Origin: Sphingomonas sp. 8AM
GTDB lineage: Bacteria; Pseudomonadota; Alphaproteobacteria; Sphingomonadales; Sphingomonadaceae
NCBI RefSeq assembly: GCF_902506455.1
Contig: NZ_LR733844.1
Location: 2,591,093 to 2,655,092, forward strand
Reading direction: 5' to 3'
DNA length: 64,000 nucleotides
Positions 54,835 through 64,000 of the stretch are shown in pieces. A program made the translations under genes and the position numbers. The notes beneath the pieces are model-generated. The model saw only the letters and a program-made list of their open reading frames with translations. It did no database searches and was not told where the DNA came from. Numbering within the stretch: position 1 is the first letter of the stretch; each line of letters starts with the position of its first letter.

Positions 54835-54864
54835 CGTCATTGCGAGCGTATCGAAGCAATGACG
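54835..54864. repeat. Family B-derived minimal hairpin
   Basis: CGTCATTGC and GCAATGACG form a perfect 9-bp stem around GAGCGTATCGAA. It looks like a family B element collapsed to its outer ends, 29 nt after the peptidase stop. Confidence 0.7.
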
Positions 54865-54933
54865 AGCTTGGGCCGGTTCCGTGTATGCGCAAGGGTCACC
54901 CCCCCCCGCGACGGCGCGCCTCAGCCCCGCCGT

Positions 54934-55452
54934 TCATTGCTCTGCGGACGCCTCCTGCCCCGCTCTACCCGACTCGCCCTCGCCGTGCGCCCGATGCCGC
55001 TTGGCCATCGCGGCCAGCCGCTTCAGCAGCTCCGCCTCGGCCCGCGCCCGCGCCGAGGTCACCAGCCGCCCGCCGCTCGCCTTCACCATGGCCGGCATCG
55101 GACGCGCATCCTCGCGCTGCAACAACAGCCGCAGCATCGCATCCGAATAGCGCCGGCGATGCGCCACCACCTCGCCCTTGTAGACGATCGGCTCCAGCCA
55201 CCCCTCGACCGCCCGCGCATAGGCGGCGCGCTCCAGCGCGGGCAAGCGATAGGCGAGCGCCGCATCCCATGCCGCGCCGAATTCGGGAATGCGGCGTTTG
55301 ACGCGATAGGCGGAGGTTGAACTCAGCCCGACCCGATCACAGGCCGAGCGCACGCACCCCGTCTCGCGCAATGCCCGCAGAAAGGTCGTCTGCCGCAGCG
55401 GCGTCCACCCGTCATGCCGATGCCGGAACGCTGCCTCACCGTCGTCGCTCAT
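54934..55452 (-). CDS. Helix-turn-helix hypothetical protein (terminase small subunit-like)
   Basis: A 172-residue protein with an N-terminal HTH-like segment (TTFLRALRETGCVRSACDRV then GLSSTSAYRVKRR), a middle helix (LPALERAAYARAVEGWLEP) and a basic coiled tail. The shape matches uncharacterised sphingomonad proteins that look like terminase small subunits or DNA-binding factors, with no phage genes nearby. The start at 55452 (MSDDGEAAF) is preferred to the upstream codon. It follows a coiled-coil hypothetical on the same strand. Confidence 0.7.
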   Translation of the reverse strand: MSDDGEAAFRHRHDGWTPLRQTTFLRALRETGCVRSACDRVGLSSTSAYRVKRRIPEFGAAWDAALAYRLPALERAAYARAVEGWLEPIVYKGEVVAHRRRYSDAMLRLLLQREDARPMPAMVKASGGRLVTSARARAEAELLKRLAAMAKRHRAHGEGESGRAGQEASAEQ

Positions 55453-55521
55453 GCCGATCCCCCATGCTGCCAATGGAGAAAATACCGCAACGCCCTGCAT
55501 GTAGGACAGCCCGACTCATAC

Positions 55522-55551
55522 CGTCGCCCCGGACTTGATCCGGGGCGACCG
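55522..55551. repeat. Family A repeat, single perfect hairpin
   Basis: GTCGCCCCGGA and TCCGGGGCGAC pair over 11 bp around CTTGA. It is the left arm of family A joined directly to its complement, without the second arm. Confidence 0.8.
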
Positions 55552-55613
55552 GGGAGGCAGATGCCCGGAGCATGGCACGAGACACGCTCCCGCGCCACCA
55601 CCGCCGTCCCCCC

Positions 55614-56129
55614 TCACCCCCGCCACTTGGCCAGCGCCGCATCATATCGCTCGCGCGCCGCATCGCGCGCGTCCTCCAGCGCGCGCCGCTCCGCGCGCCA
55701 GCGCCGGTCGACGGTCTTTTCCTCGCGCTCCAGCGCCGCGCGGCGTTGCGCCAGCGCCTTGCGCTCCGTTTCTGCGGCGGCGGCCGCTGCGTCGAGCGCC
55801 GCCTCCGCGTCATCCAGCGCCGTGCGGCTCGGCCGGGGCGCGGGCTTGGCGGTGGTCTTCTTCGGCACCGTAGGGGTGCCCGCCCGCCGCGGTGCGGGCG
55901 CGGCGGCAAGCTGCTCCTCCGCGGTCCCCCGCGACCGCTTCACCACCTCACCCGGCGCGGCGAGCGGAGCTTCCATCAGCGCCGGGTCGGTCACCTCCTC
56001 CGCCGCGCCACGCGCGAACAGGTCGGCCGTCGCGCCCCATGCCGCCAGCGCCGCCTTGCGACTCGGTGCCGCGACATAGGCGTCGTGAAAGCCTGCGGGA
56101 GTGCGAAAGACCTTCAGCTTGCGCGGCAT
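55614..56129 (-). CDS. Hypothetical protein with C-terminal coiled coil, 171 aa
   Basis: An N-terminal globular part (KLKVFRTPAGFHDAYVAAPS then RKAALAAWGATADLF) is followed by a Pro/Ala/Lys-rich linker. A long coiled coil, with heptads in AEALDAAAAAAETERKALA-type repeats and RRAALEREEKTVDRRW, closes the protein. Similar proteins are sometimes mis-called TolA. It has no membrane helix. The start at 56129 (MPRK) is used, with a GTG one codon upstream as the alternative. Confidence 0.7.
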   Translation of the reverse strand: MPRKLKVFRTPAGFHDAYVAAPSRKAALAAWGATADLFARGAAEEVTDPALMEAPLAAPGEVVKRSRGTAEEQLAAAPAPRRAGTPTVPKKTTAKPAPRPSRTALDDAEAALDAAAAAAETERKALAQRRAALEREEKTVDRRWRAERRALEDARDAARERYDAALAKWRG

Positions 56130-56203
56130 CACCCTGTCCTTTCGCGTCAGCAGGCGTTCGCCCGTTCCAACCGCCCGGCGCGCGCGAGGTTCACGACCTC
56201 CTT

Positions 56204-56338
56204 CGTCATTCCCGCGCCGGCGAGACCTCTGCGAAAGTCTCCTTCTTGTACCCCGGCGAAGGCCGGGGCCCAGGTGGGGGAGGCTTGTAACTAACTGAAA
56301 CAGCCTCCCAACTGGACCCCGGCCTCCGCCGGGTACGA
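56204..56338. repeat. Palindromic repeat family E, copy 2, compound
   Basis: CGTCATTCCCGCGCCGG begins the region; inside it GTACCCCGGCGAAGGCCGGG and GGACCCCGGCCTCCGCCGG form a second inverted pair around about 50 nt. Two palindromes are therefore nested in the gap upstream of acnA. Confidence 0.65.
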
Positions 56339-56629
56339 CTTACAAAGGGCATGGCCCCGCAGTTGCGCCGAGGTCGCGCAGGCGGGGATCCGGACACGCA
56401 GGTCTGTCGATGGAGCCGGAAGGCCGCAAGCCCGCATCCCCGCCCGCGTGGATAACCGCTCGGGCCACGCAGCCACAATCGCTTACACCCGTTGCCGCTC
56501 GCCCCCTTTCGCACATGCGGCACCGCTGCTATCGCCCGCGGCGACCGAGATTTTCGCTCCCGTCGCTGCGCCTGCACGCGCCTGCTCGCGCGCTGCCGCT
56601 CGACGGCCCTTGAAGAAAGGACTTTGCCC
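56339..56629 (+). other. acnA upstream region
   Basis: About 290 nt with no convincing gene. It should contain the acnA promoter, but I see no clear TTGAC-N17-TAG pair. A GAAAGGA ribosome site is present at about 56614-56622. The antisense and upstream open frames here are attributed to GC bias. Confidence 0.4.
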
Positions 56630-59317
<2,688 letters not shown>

Positions 59318-59343
59318 GCGACGACGATCAGGTGATTTCGGGG

Positions 59344-59376
59344 AGGGAGGGCCGCTGGTCCTCCCTTTCTTCTTTG
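59344..59376 (+). terminator. Intrinsic terminator after acnA
   Basis: AGGGAGG and CCTCCCT form a 7-bp outer stem that extends inward (GCC with GGT) to about 10 bp with a 3-nt loop. It is followed at once by TTTCTTCTTT. It begins 27 nt after the acnA stop and is the clearest Rho-independent terminator on this side of the window. Confidence 0.88.
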
Positions 59377-59388
59377 GGGGTAACGAGA

Positions 59389-59688
59389 TTGAGCGAGGAA
59401 TACGTCTACGACGAGGCGACGGGTGAATGGGTGCCCGCGGGTGAGGTCAGCGCCGCGACGCCGGCGTCCGACGGGATGGAGGTCCGCGACTCGGTTGGCA
59501 ACCTGCTGGCGGACGGTGATGCGGTGACACTCATCAAGGACTTGAAGGTCAAGGGCACCAGCCAGACGCTCAAGCGCGGCACCGCGATCAAGTCGATCCG
59601 GCTGACCGGCGACCCGCAGGAAATCGACTGCCGCTTCGACGGGATCAAGGGCTTGGTCTTGCGCGCGGAGTTCGTGAAGAAGCGGTGA
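59389..59688 (+). CDS. PhnA-domain (alkylphosphonate utilisation-type) protein
   Basis: A 99-residue protein with the PhnA C-terminal domain: VRDSVGNLLADGDAVTLIKD, LKVKGTSQTLKRGTAIKSI and CRFDGIKGLVLRAEFVKK. The zinc-ribbon N-terminus of longer PhnA proteins is replaced by an acidic tail (SEEYVYDEATGEWVPAG). Despite the name, this family is not a phosphonate enzyme. The start is a TTG at 59389 because no ATG/GTG fits; GGGGG lies 9-13 nt upstream. It has no cotranscribed phn genes. Confidence 0.85.
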   Translation: MSEEYVYDEATGEWVPAGEVSAATPASDGMEVRDSVGNLLADGDAVTLIKDLKVKGTSQTLKRGTAIKSIRLTGDPQEIDCRFDGIKGLVLRAEFVKKR

Positions 59689-59697
59689 CCCCACCAC

Positions 59698-59773
59698 CGT
59701 CATTGCGAGCGCAGCGAAGCAATCCAGAGCGTCCTGATCTGGCCCTGGATTGCTTCGCTACGCTCGCAATGAC
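59698..59773. repeat. Palindromic repeat family B, copy 5 (complete)
   Basis: CGTCATTGCGAGCGCAGCGA and the reverse complement ending GCTCGCAATGACA lie between the convergent PhnA-like and permease genes. Confidence 0.87.
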
Positions 59774-59779
59774 AGTCCC

Positions 59780-61171
59780 TCACGCCACCGCCGCGCGCTT
59801 TCGCCCATAGACGAAGTAAAGCCCCAGCCCGGCGACGTTCCACAGCAGGAAATATTCCTGCGTCTTCAGCGGCAGACTGAAGAACAGATACACGCACCCC
59901 AGCACGCCCAGCGTCCCGACCACCGGCGCCAGCGGCGCGCGGAAGGTCCGCTCGGCGTCCGGCGCGCGGCGACGCATCACCATCATGCACACGCACACCG
60001 CGACGAACGCCGCCAGCGTCCCGGCATTGGCGAGCGCCGCGATCGCGTCGATCGGCATCACCCCCGCGATCACCGCGACCAGCGCCGCGGTCATCAGCGT
60101 GATCCGCACCGGCGCGCCGCGCCGCGACACCTTGGCGAGCCCTGCCGGAAGCAGCCCGTCGCGCGCCATCACGAAGAAGATCCGGCTCTGCCCGAAGAGG
60201 AACCCCAGCAATACGGTCGGCAACGCGATCACCGCGCTGGCGGCGAGGAAGGTCGCGAACCCGGGCCGGCCGATATCGCGCAGGATCAGCGCCAGCGGCT
60301 CGGGCGAGCCCGCGAAGCGCGTGTAGCTGAGCGCGCCGACCGCCGCGACCGCGACGCCGACATAGATGATGATGCACCCGAACATTGACCCGATGATCCC
60401 GATCGACAGGTCTCGCCCCGGGTTCTTCGTCTCTTCTGCGGCGGTCGAGATCGCGTCGAAGCCGTAGAAAGCGAAGAAGATGATCGCGGCGGCTGCCATG
60501 ACTCCACGCTCCTTGCCGTCCGGATCGACGGAGGCGGCGAAGCCGTGCGGCATGAACGGGTGGAGGTTGGCGGCGTCGAAATGCGGGAGCGCGACGATGA
60601 CGAACACCGTCAGCGCGACGAGCTTCACCGCGACCAGCACGGCATTGAGCGTCGCGCTCTCCTTGGTGCCGAAGCACAGAAGTCCGGCGACGACCGCGAT
60701 GATGAAGACCGCCGGCATGTTGACGATGCCGCCCAGTTCCGGCCCGCTGGTCAGCGCGACCGGAAAGCCGAGCGGGGTCAGCAGCGCCGAGGCATAGCCC
60801 GACCAGCCGACCGCCACTGTCGAAACAACAAGCGAGTATTCGAGGATAAGCGACCAGCCGATCACCCAGGCGATCACCTCACCCAGCACGACATAGCTAT
60901 ACGTATAGGCGCTGCCCGAGGCCGGGATCATCGTCGACATCTCGGCATAGGCGAGCGCCGCGCAGGCGCAGATCGCCCCCGCGATCGCGAAGCTAAGCAT
61001 TACCGCCGGCCCGGCGCGATCCGCACCGACGCCGATCAGCGTCAGGATTCCGGTCCCGACGATCGCGCCCACACCCAAAGCGACGAGATGCGGCCACGAA
61101 AGGGTCCGGGCGAGGACGTGCCCGTCGCCATGATCGACCGCGATCGGCTTGCGCCGGAACAGACTGGACAT
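59780..61171 (-). CDS. Amino acid permease (APC superfamily, CAT-like)
   Basis: A 463-residue transporter with about 12-13 helices. It starts with LSWPHLVALGVGAIVGTGIL, the APC helix-1 motif with unwound GxG, and has the conserved FFAFYGFDAISTAAEETKNP in TM6-7. This composition is typical of cationic amino acid (YhdG/CAT) permeases. It is likely an inner-membrane amino acid:proton symporter or exchanger; substrate unknown. No amino acid catabolic gene is adjacent. Confidence 0.92.
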   Translation of the reverse strand: MSSLFRRKPIAVDHGDGHVLARTLSWPHLVALGVGAIVGTGILTLIGVGADRAGPAVMLSFAIAGAICACAALAYAEMSTMIPASGSAYTYSYVVLGEVIAWVIGWSLILEYSLVVSTVAVGWSGYASALLTPLGFPVALTSGPELGGIVNMPAVFIIAVVAGLLCFGTKESATLNAVLVAVKLVALTVFVIVALPHFDAANLHPFMPHGFAASVDPDGKERGVMAAAAIIFFAFYGFDAISTAAEETKNPGRDLSIGIIGSMFGCIIIYVGVAVAAVGALSYTRFAGSPEPLALILRDIGRPGFATFLAASAVIALPTVLLGFLFGQSRIFFVMARDGLLPAGLAKVSRRGAPVRITLMTAALVAVIAGVMPIDAIAALANAGTLAAFVAVCVCMMVMRRRAPDAERTFRAPLAPVVGTLGVLGCVYLFFSLPLKTQEYFLLWNVAGLGLYFVYGRKRAAVA

Positions 61172-61281
61172 GCACTCCCCTTTTCTGGTGTCCCCGCGGA
61201 TGTAACAGCCGCGACGATCATTGGGGAGGCTCTGTCACATGCCGGGGCGTGCGGGTCGTTACCCGGATGAGGCCGTTGTGA

Positions 61282-61713
61282 TCAGCCGCGGACCGGCCCC
61301 ACCCCCAGACGCGGGATTTCGATCGCCGGACAGCGATCCATGACGACCTTCAACCCCGCCGCCTCCGCCCGCGCAGCGGCGGCCTCGTCGATGACGCCGA
61401 GTTGCAGCCACACCGCCTTGGCGCCAATCGCAATCGCTTGATCGACCACCGCGCCCGCTTCGGAGGAGCGCCGGAAGATGTCGACCATGTCGATCGGGTC
61501 GCCAAGCTGGTCGAGATCGCGGAAAACGAACTCGCCGTGCACATGGGCGCCGGTGATCTGCGGATTGACCGGGATCACGCGATAGCCATGCCCCTGCAAC
61601 GTCGCCATCACCCCGTTGGAGGGCCGGATCGGTCGGTCGGACGCGCCGACCAGCGCGATTGTGCGCACCTCCTCGAGCAACGTCCTGATCTCGGCATCGG
61701 TGGTCAGCGGCAT
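61282..61713 (-). CDS. CoA-binding protein (YccU-like)
   Basis: A 143-residue Rossmann-fold protein of the CoA-binding domain family. TIALVGASDRPIRPSNGVM is the nucleotide loop, followed by GYRVIPVNPQ, VDIFRRSSEAGAVVDQAI and the VVMDRCPAIEIPRL ending. It resembles the N-terminal part of succinyl-CoA synthetase alpha but lacks catalytic His. Role unknown. It is downstream of the MpaB gene on the same strand. Confidence 0.88.
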   Translation of the reverse strand: MPLTTDAEIRTLLEEVRTIALVGASDRPIRPSNGVMATLQGHGYRVIPVNPQITGAHVHGEFVFRDLDQLGDPIDMVDIFRRSSEAGAVVDQAIAIGAKAVWLQLGVIDEAAAARAEAAGLKVVMDRCPAIEIPRLGVGPVRG

Positions 61714-61758
61714 CGTCCCGGCTCCTTTGTCGAAGAACGAGCCATCATGCCGAAGGGT

Positions 61759-62616
61759 TCAGGGCGCGCGCAATGCCCAGCGGAGCACACGGCTCATCCC
61801 GTCCGCTCCGGCGCGGATCGCGGGCCGCGCGAGCGGCGATGGACGACGATTGTGGAGCGCCGCTGCCCAGTCGGGGAGCAGGTCGAGCGCCGCTGCCGCC
61901 GCCACCGCCAGCCCCGCGGCCTGCGCGCGGTCGGGGCCAGGCGCGAGTAGCGCATCGGCGACTTCGCGGACGCGATGATCGCCGCGCAATTGCGGTCGGA
62001 CGGTGCGATAGTAAGCGGCGACGTCGGCCCGCGACCGCGGCACGTCACGCGCGCCCAGCCGCTCCGCTACGATGGCAACATCGGCGATGTATTGATCCTG
62101 ATCGTCGAGCGACAAGGACGCATCGCGATAGCGCAAATAGCCACGCAGGAAGCTGTCGGTTTCGGCGACGTGTACCCAGGTCAGCAGCGCCGGATCGTTG
62201 GCGTCATAGCGCGTGCCGTCCGGCAATTGCCCGTGGATCCGGTCGTGAATCGTGCGAACGTGCGCGATCGTGCGCTCGGCCAGATCGGTCGGTCCGTAAG
62301 TGGTGACGGCGATGAACTGCGCGGTGCGCCGCAAGCGGCCGAGCCGATCGTTCCGGAAGTCGCTGTGATCCCACACCCCCGCCAGTGCACCGGGGTGCAG
62401 CATCTGCAACAGCAGGGCGGAGATGCCGCCGATCATCATCGCGGCAAAGTCGCCATGCACCTGCCACGCGGGCGAGGTATCGGCGATCAGTCCGCGATCA
62501 CCGGGCGGGCGGGCGAGCTCCAGCTCGCCGCTGCCCACCATCTCGCGCAGCGCTTGCGCGAGCGATGCACGGGCGCGGTCGACCGCCGGTACGATCATCG
62601 GATCGACGATCGACAT
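61759..62616 (-). CDS. MpaB-family protein (DUF2236 oxygenase-like)
   Basis: A 285-residue DUF2236/MpaB-type protein. The marker stretch is MMIGGISALLLQMLHPGALA followed by WDHSDFRNDRLGRL, and the later conserved His are in TWVHVAETDSFL. Latex-clearing protein (Lcp) and MpaB share this fold and bind heme b, so a heme oxygenase role is possible. It has no signal peptide. It is cotranscribed with the CoA-binding gene and downstream of mucR by about 30 nt. Confidence 0.85.
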   Translation of the reverse strand: MSIVDPMIVPAVDRARASLAQALREMVGSGELELARPPGDRGLIADTSPAWQVHGDFAAMMIGGISALLLQMLHPGALAGVWDHSDFRNDRLGRLRRTAQFIAVTTYGPTDLAERTIAHVRTIHDRIHGQLPDGTRYDANDPALLTWVHVAETDSFLRGYLRYRDASLSLDDQDQYIADVAIVAERLGARDVPRSRADVAAYYRTVRPQLRGDHRVREVADALLAPGPDRAQAAGLAVAAAAALDLLPDWAAALHNRRPSPLARPAIRAGADGMSRVLRWALRAP

Positions 62617-62645
62617 CGGCGTGCCGCCCCGTGCGGTGGAGGGGA

Positions 62646-63152
62646 TCAGCCCTCCGCCTGTGCAGCCTTGCGGCGGCCACGGCCACCGGTCGTCGGCTCC
62701 GCAGCCGGCGCAGCCTCGCTGCGGCGCGCGCCGGGCTTGCGGCCGAGACCGATCTTCTTGGCCATGTCGCGACGCGCCTCCGAATAGCTTTCGGCGACCA
62801 TCGGATAGTCGGGCTTGAGACCGTAACGCTGGCGATAGTCGTCCGGGGTAAGACCATGGCCCGCCAGATGGCGGCGCAGCGTCTTGTACGGCTTGCCGTC
62901 GATCAGCGAAATCAGATGATCCTTCGACGCGAGCGACTTCCGCACCGAAACAGCGGGCGTATATTCAGCGGCGGGCTCTTCCGGGGCCGATGGCGCAGTC
63001 GACGACGACAGGTTCGTCACCGCATCATGCATCGTGCGCAGAAATGCCGGGACATCCTCACCCGAGGCGCGGGTGTTGGGATTGGCAAGCCAGGCGATGG
63101 TCAGTTCGGTGGCAAGCTCAACAGCGTTGGCGGTGATGGTATCTTCGGACAT
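62646..63152 (-). CDS. mucR: MucR/Ros-family transcriptional regulator
   Basis: A 168-residue MucR-like regulator. The DNA-binding region is KPYKTLRRHLAGHGLTPDDY followed by RYGLKPDYPMVAESYSEARR and KKIGLGRKPG. In Ros/MucR the two zinc Cys precede this helix; here the stretch is HLISLIDGKPYK, with none. The two His (RHLAGH) remain. The N-terminal half is the acidic oligomerisation domain (TANAVELATELTIAWLAN). A good promoter lies 27 nt upstream of the ATG. Confidence 0.92.
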   Translation of the reverse strand: MSEDTITANAVELATELTIAWLANPNTRASGEDVPAFLRTMHDAVTNLSSSTAPSAPEEPAAEYTPAVSVRKSLASKDHLISLIDGKPYKTLRRHLAGHGLTPDDYRQRYGLKPDYPMVAESYSEARRDMAKKIGLGRKPGARRSEAAPAAEPTTGGRGRRKAAQAEG

Positions 63153-63178
63153 GGGGGGCTCCCTTATTTACACGCCAC

Positions 63179-63207
63179 GCCCTAGACAGCGTTTAGCGGC
63201 AGGTCAA
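63179..63207 (-). promoter_or_regulatory. Putative mucR promoter
   Basis: On the minus strand, TTGACC (63207-63202), a 17-nt spacer and TAGGGC (63184-63179). The start site is predicted near 63172, giving a short leader with an AAGGGAG ribosome site before the ATG at 63152. The remaining gap to 63377 shows AT-rich stretches but no other clear signal. Confidence 0.6.
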
Positions 63208-63377
63208 CGCGCCGCTTAAATGAAATCAACGTACATCTATTTGCCGTATCAAATATCGGGCGGGAACCTTCGGGCTTCGACGCTTTGACTGCGAATGGCG
63301 TCTGCGTCCGCTTGACCCCGATGCAAGACCGCGTCCATGATCGGGACAATCAAAAGTGAATAAAAAGGGGTCTCGCC

Positions 63378-64000
63378 ATGAATATGCACCGCACGCGGCG
63401 CGCTTTGCTGTCCGCCGCGTTGCTGGCGCTGCCGTTATCGGCCTGCGCGGGCGCGAAGGACAAACCGGTGGCCACCGCGAAGAAGGCGCCGCCGGTCCGC
63501 TATGCGCGCGACCCGTATCCCTCGACCTACCACGCCTACCCGGGCACGGCGACGCTGGTGCGCAACGTCACGGTCTTCGATGGTGAGGGCAACCGCATCG
63601 ATGGCGGCGCGGTGCTGTTCGCCGATGGCAAGGTGGTCGCGGTCGGGCAGACGCTCGACGTTCCGGCCGGCGCGACGGTGATCGACGGCCAGGGCAAGTT
63701 CGTCACCCCGGGCGTCGTCGACATTCACAGCCACCTCGGCGACTATCCGACGCCATCGGTGCAGGCGCATTCGGACGGCAACGAGGCGACATCGCCGATC
63801 ACCGCCGACGTCTGGGCCGAACATAGCGTCTGGCCGCAGGACCCCGGCTTTGGCCGCGCGCTGGCAAACGGCGGCGTTACGACGCTGCAGATCCTGCCCG
63901 GTTCCGCGAACCTGATGGGCGGTCGCAGCGTGGTGCTCAAGAACGTCTACGCGCGCACGATGCAGGCGATGAAGTTTCCCGGCGCGCCATACGGTCTGAA
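63378..64000 (+). CDS. Amidohydrolase lipoprotein (3' truncated by window)
   Basis: The frame is open from ATG 63378 to the window end (about 207 codons). It starts with a lipoprotein signal (ALLSAALLALPLSACAG, lipobox LSAC), then an amidohydrolase N-terminus: LVRNVTVFDGEGNRIDGGAV, and the metal motif VTPGVVDIHSHLGDYP with HxH. NGGVTTLQILPGSANLMGG is typical of the imidazolonepropionase/Sgl-type branch. It should act in the periplasm on a cyclic amide. AAGGGG precedes the start. Confidence 0.88.
   Translation, partial: MNMHRTRRALLSAALLALPLSACAGAKDKPVATAKKAPPVRYARDPYPSTYHAYPGTATLVRNVTVFDGEGNRIDGGAVLFADGKVVAVGQTLDVPAGATVIDGQGKFVTPGVVDIHSHLGDYPTPSVQAHSDGNEATSPITADVWAEHSVWPQDPGFGRALANGGVTTLQILPGSANLMGGRSVVLKNVYARTMQAMKFPGAPYGL

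Noticed and set aside
54934..56129. Terminase-like and coiled-coil genes as a prophage remnant
   Set aside because: No capsid, portal, integrase or attachment site nearby, and composition matches the surroundings.

Overview
The window is high-GC chromosomal DNA from an alphaproteobacterium, most likely Sphingomonas or a close relative. The evidence is the GatCAB, MutS, GlnD, AcnA, GapR (DUF2312), MucR and MaeB protein types, a large malto-oligosaccharide TonB receptor of Caulobacter/Sphingomonas style, and the dense scatter of short palindromic intergenic repeats common in sphingomonads. It reads mostly as core chromosome. I see no tRNA, rRNA, CRISPR, prophage or classical insertion sequence.

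Layout. 0-6 kb: gatC-gatA-gatB with a frameshifted GFA-family gene behind it, a DUF3089 hydrolase and ruvX. 6-12.5 kb: a VOC protein, pyrB with a pseudo-dihydroorotase, a ParA/TPR-lipoprotein pair, and serB and miaA whose start codons overlap back to back. 12.5-16.1 kb: the branched-chain amino acid run ilvB-ilvN-ilvC, interrupted by repeats. 16.3-23.9 kb: an oxidative D-galactose (De Ley-Doudoroff) locus: galM, sugar MFS transporter, lactonase, dgoK, dgoA, an AraD1/GguC protein and galactose dehydrogenase; the sugar-acid dehydratase gene beside galM survives only as a 5' stump ending at a repeat. 24-33.2 kb: a maltodextrin locus: MFS transporter, alpha-glucosidase, alpha-amylase, LacI regulator and TonB receptor, with two identical operator arrangements.

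33.4-46 kb: glnD, paiB-like gene, mutS, ogt, maeB, then ruvC and yebC separated by a DUF559 nuclease gene lying almost exactly between two 39-bp near-identical inverted repeats. 46-56 kb: DUF1003, HerA-like ATPase, PilZ, gapR, DUF1244, pyruvate kinase, HAD phosphatase with rpmJ, a lipoprotein with an M14 peptidase, and two sphingomonad-type hypotheticals. 56-64 kb: acnA, PhnA-like protein, amino acid permease, CoA-binding protein, MpaB-family protein, mucR, and the start of a lipoprotein amidohydrolase running off the window.

The two sugar loci are the main catabolic content. Galactose is oxidised to galactonate and split to pyruvate and glyceraldehyde-3-phosphate, but the dehydratase step is broken here. 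Maltodextrins would cross the outer membrane through the TonB receptor, be trimmed by an exported amylase, enter by the MFS carrier and be cut by the cytoplasmic glucosidase. The most unusual structure is the DUF559 cassette: its ends match the palindromic repeat between ilvB and ilvN and the repeat at the break of the dehydratase gene, so the nuclease gene and the small repeats may form one mobile family, comparable in logic to REP elements and RAYT transposases.
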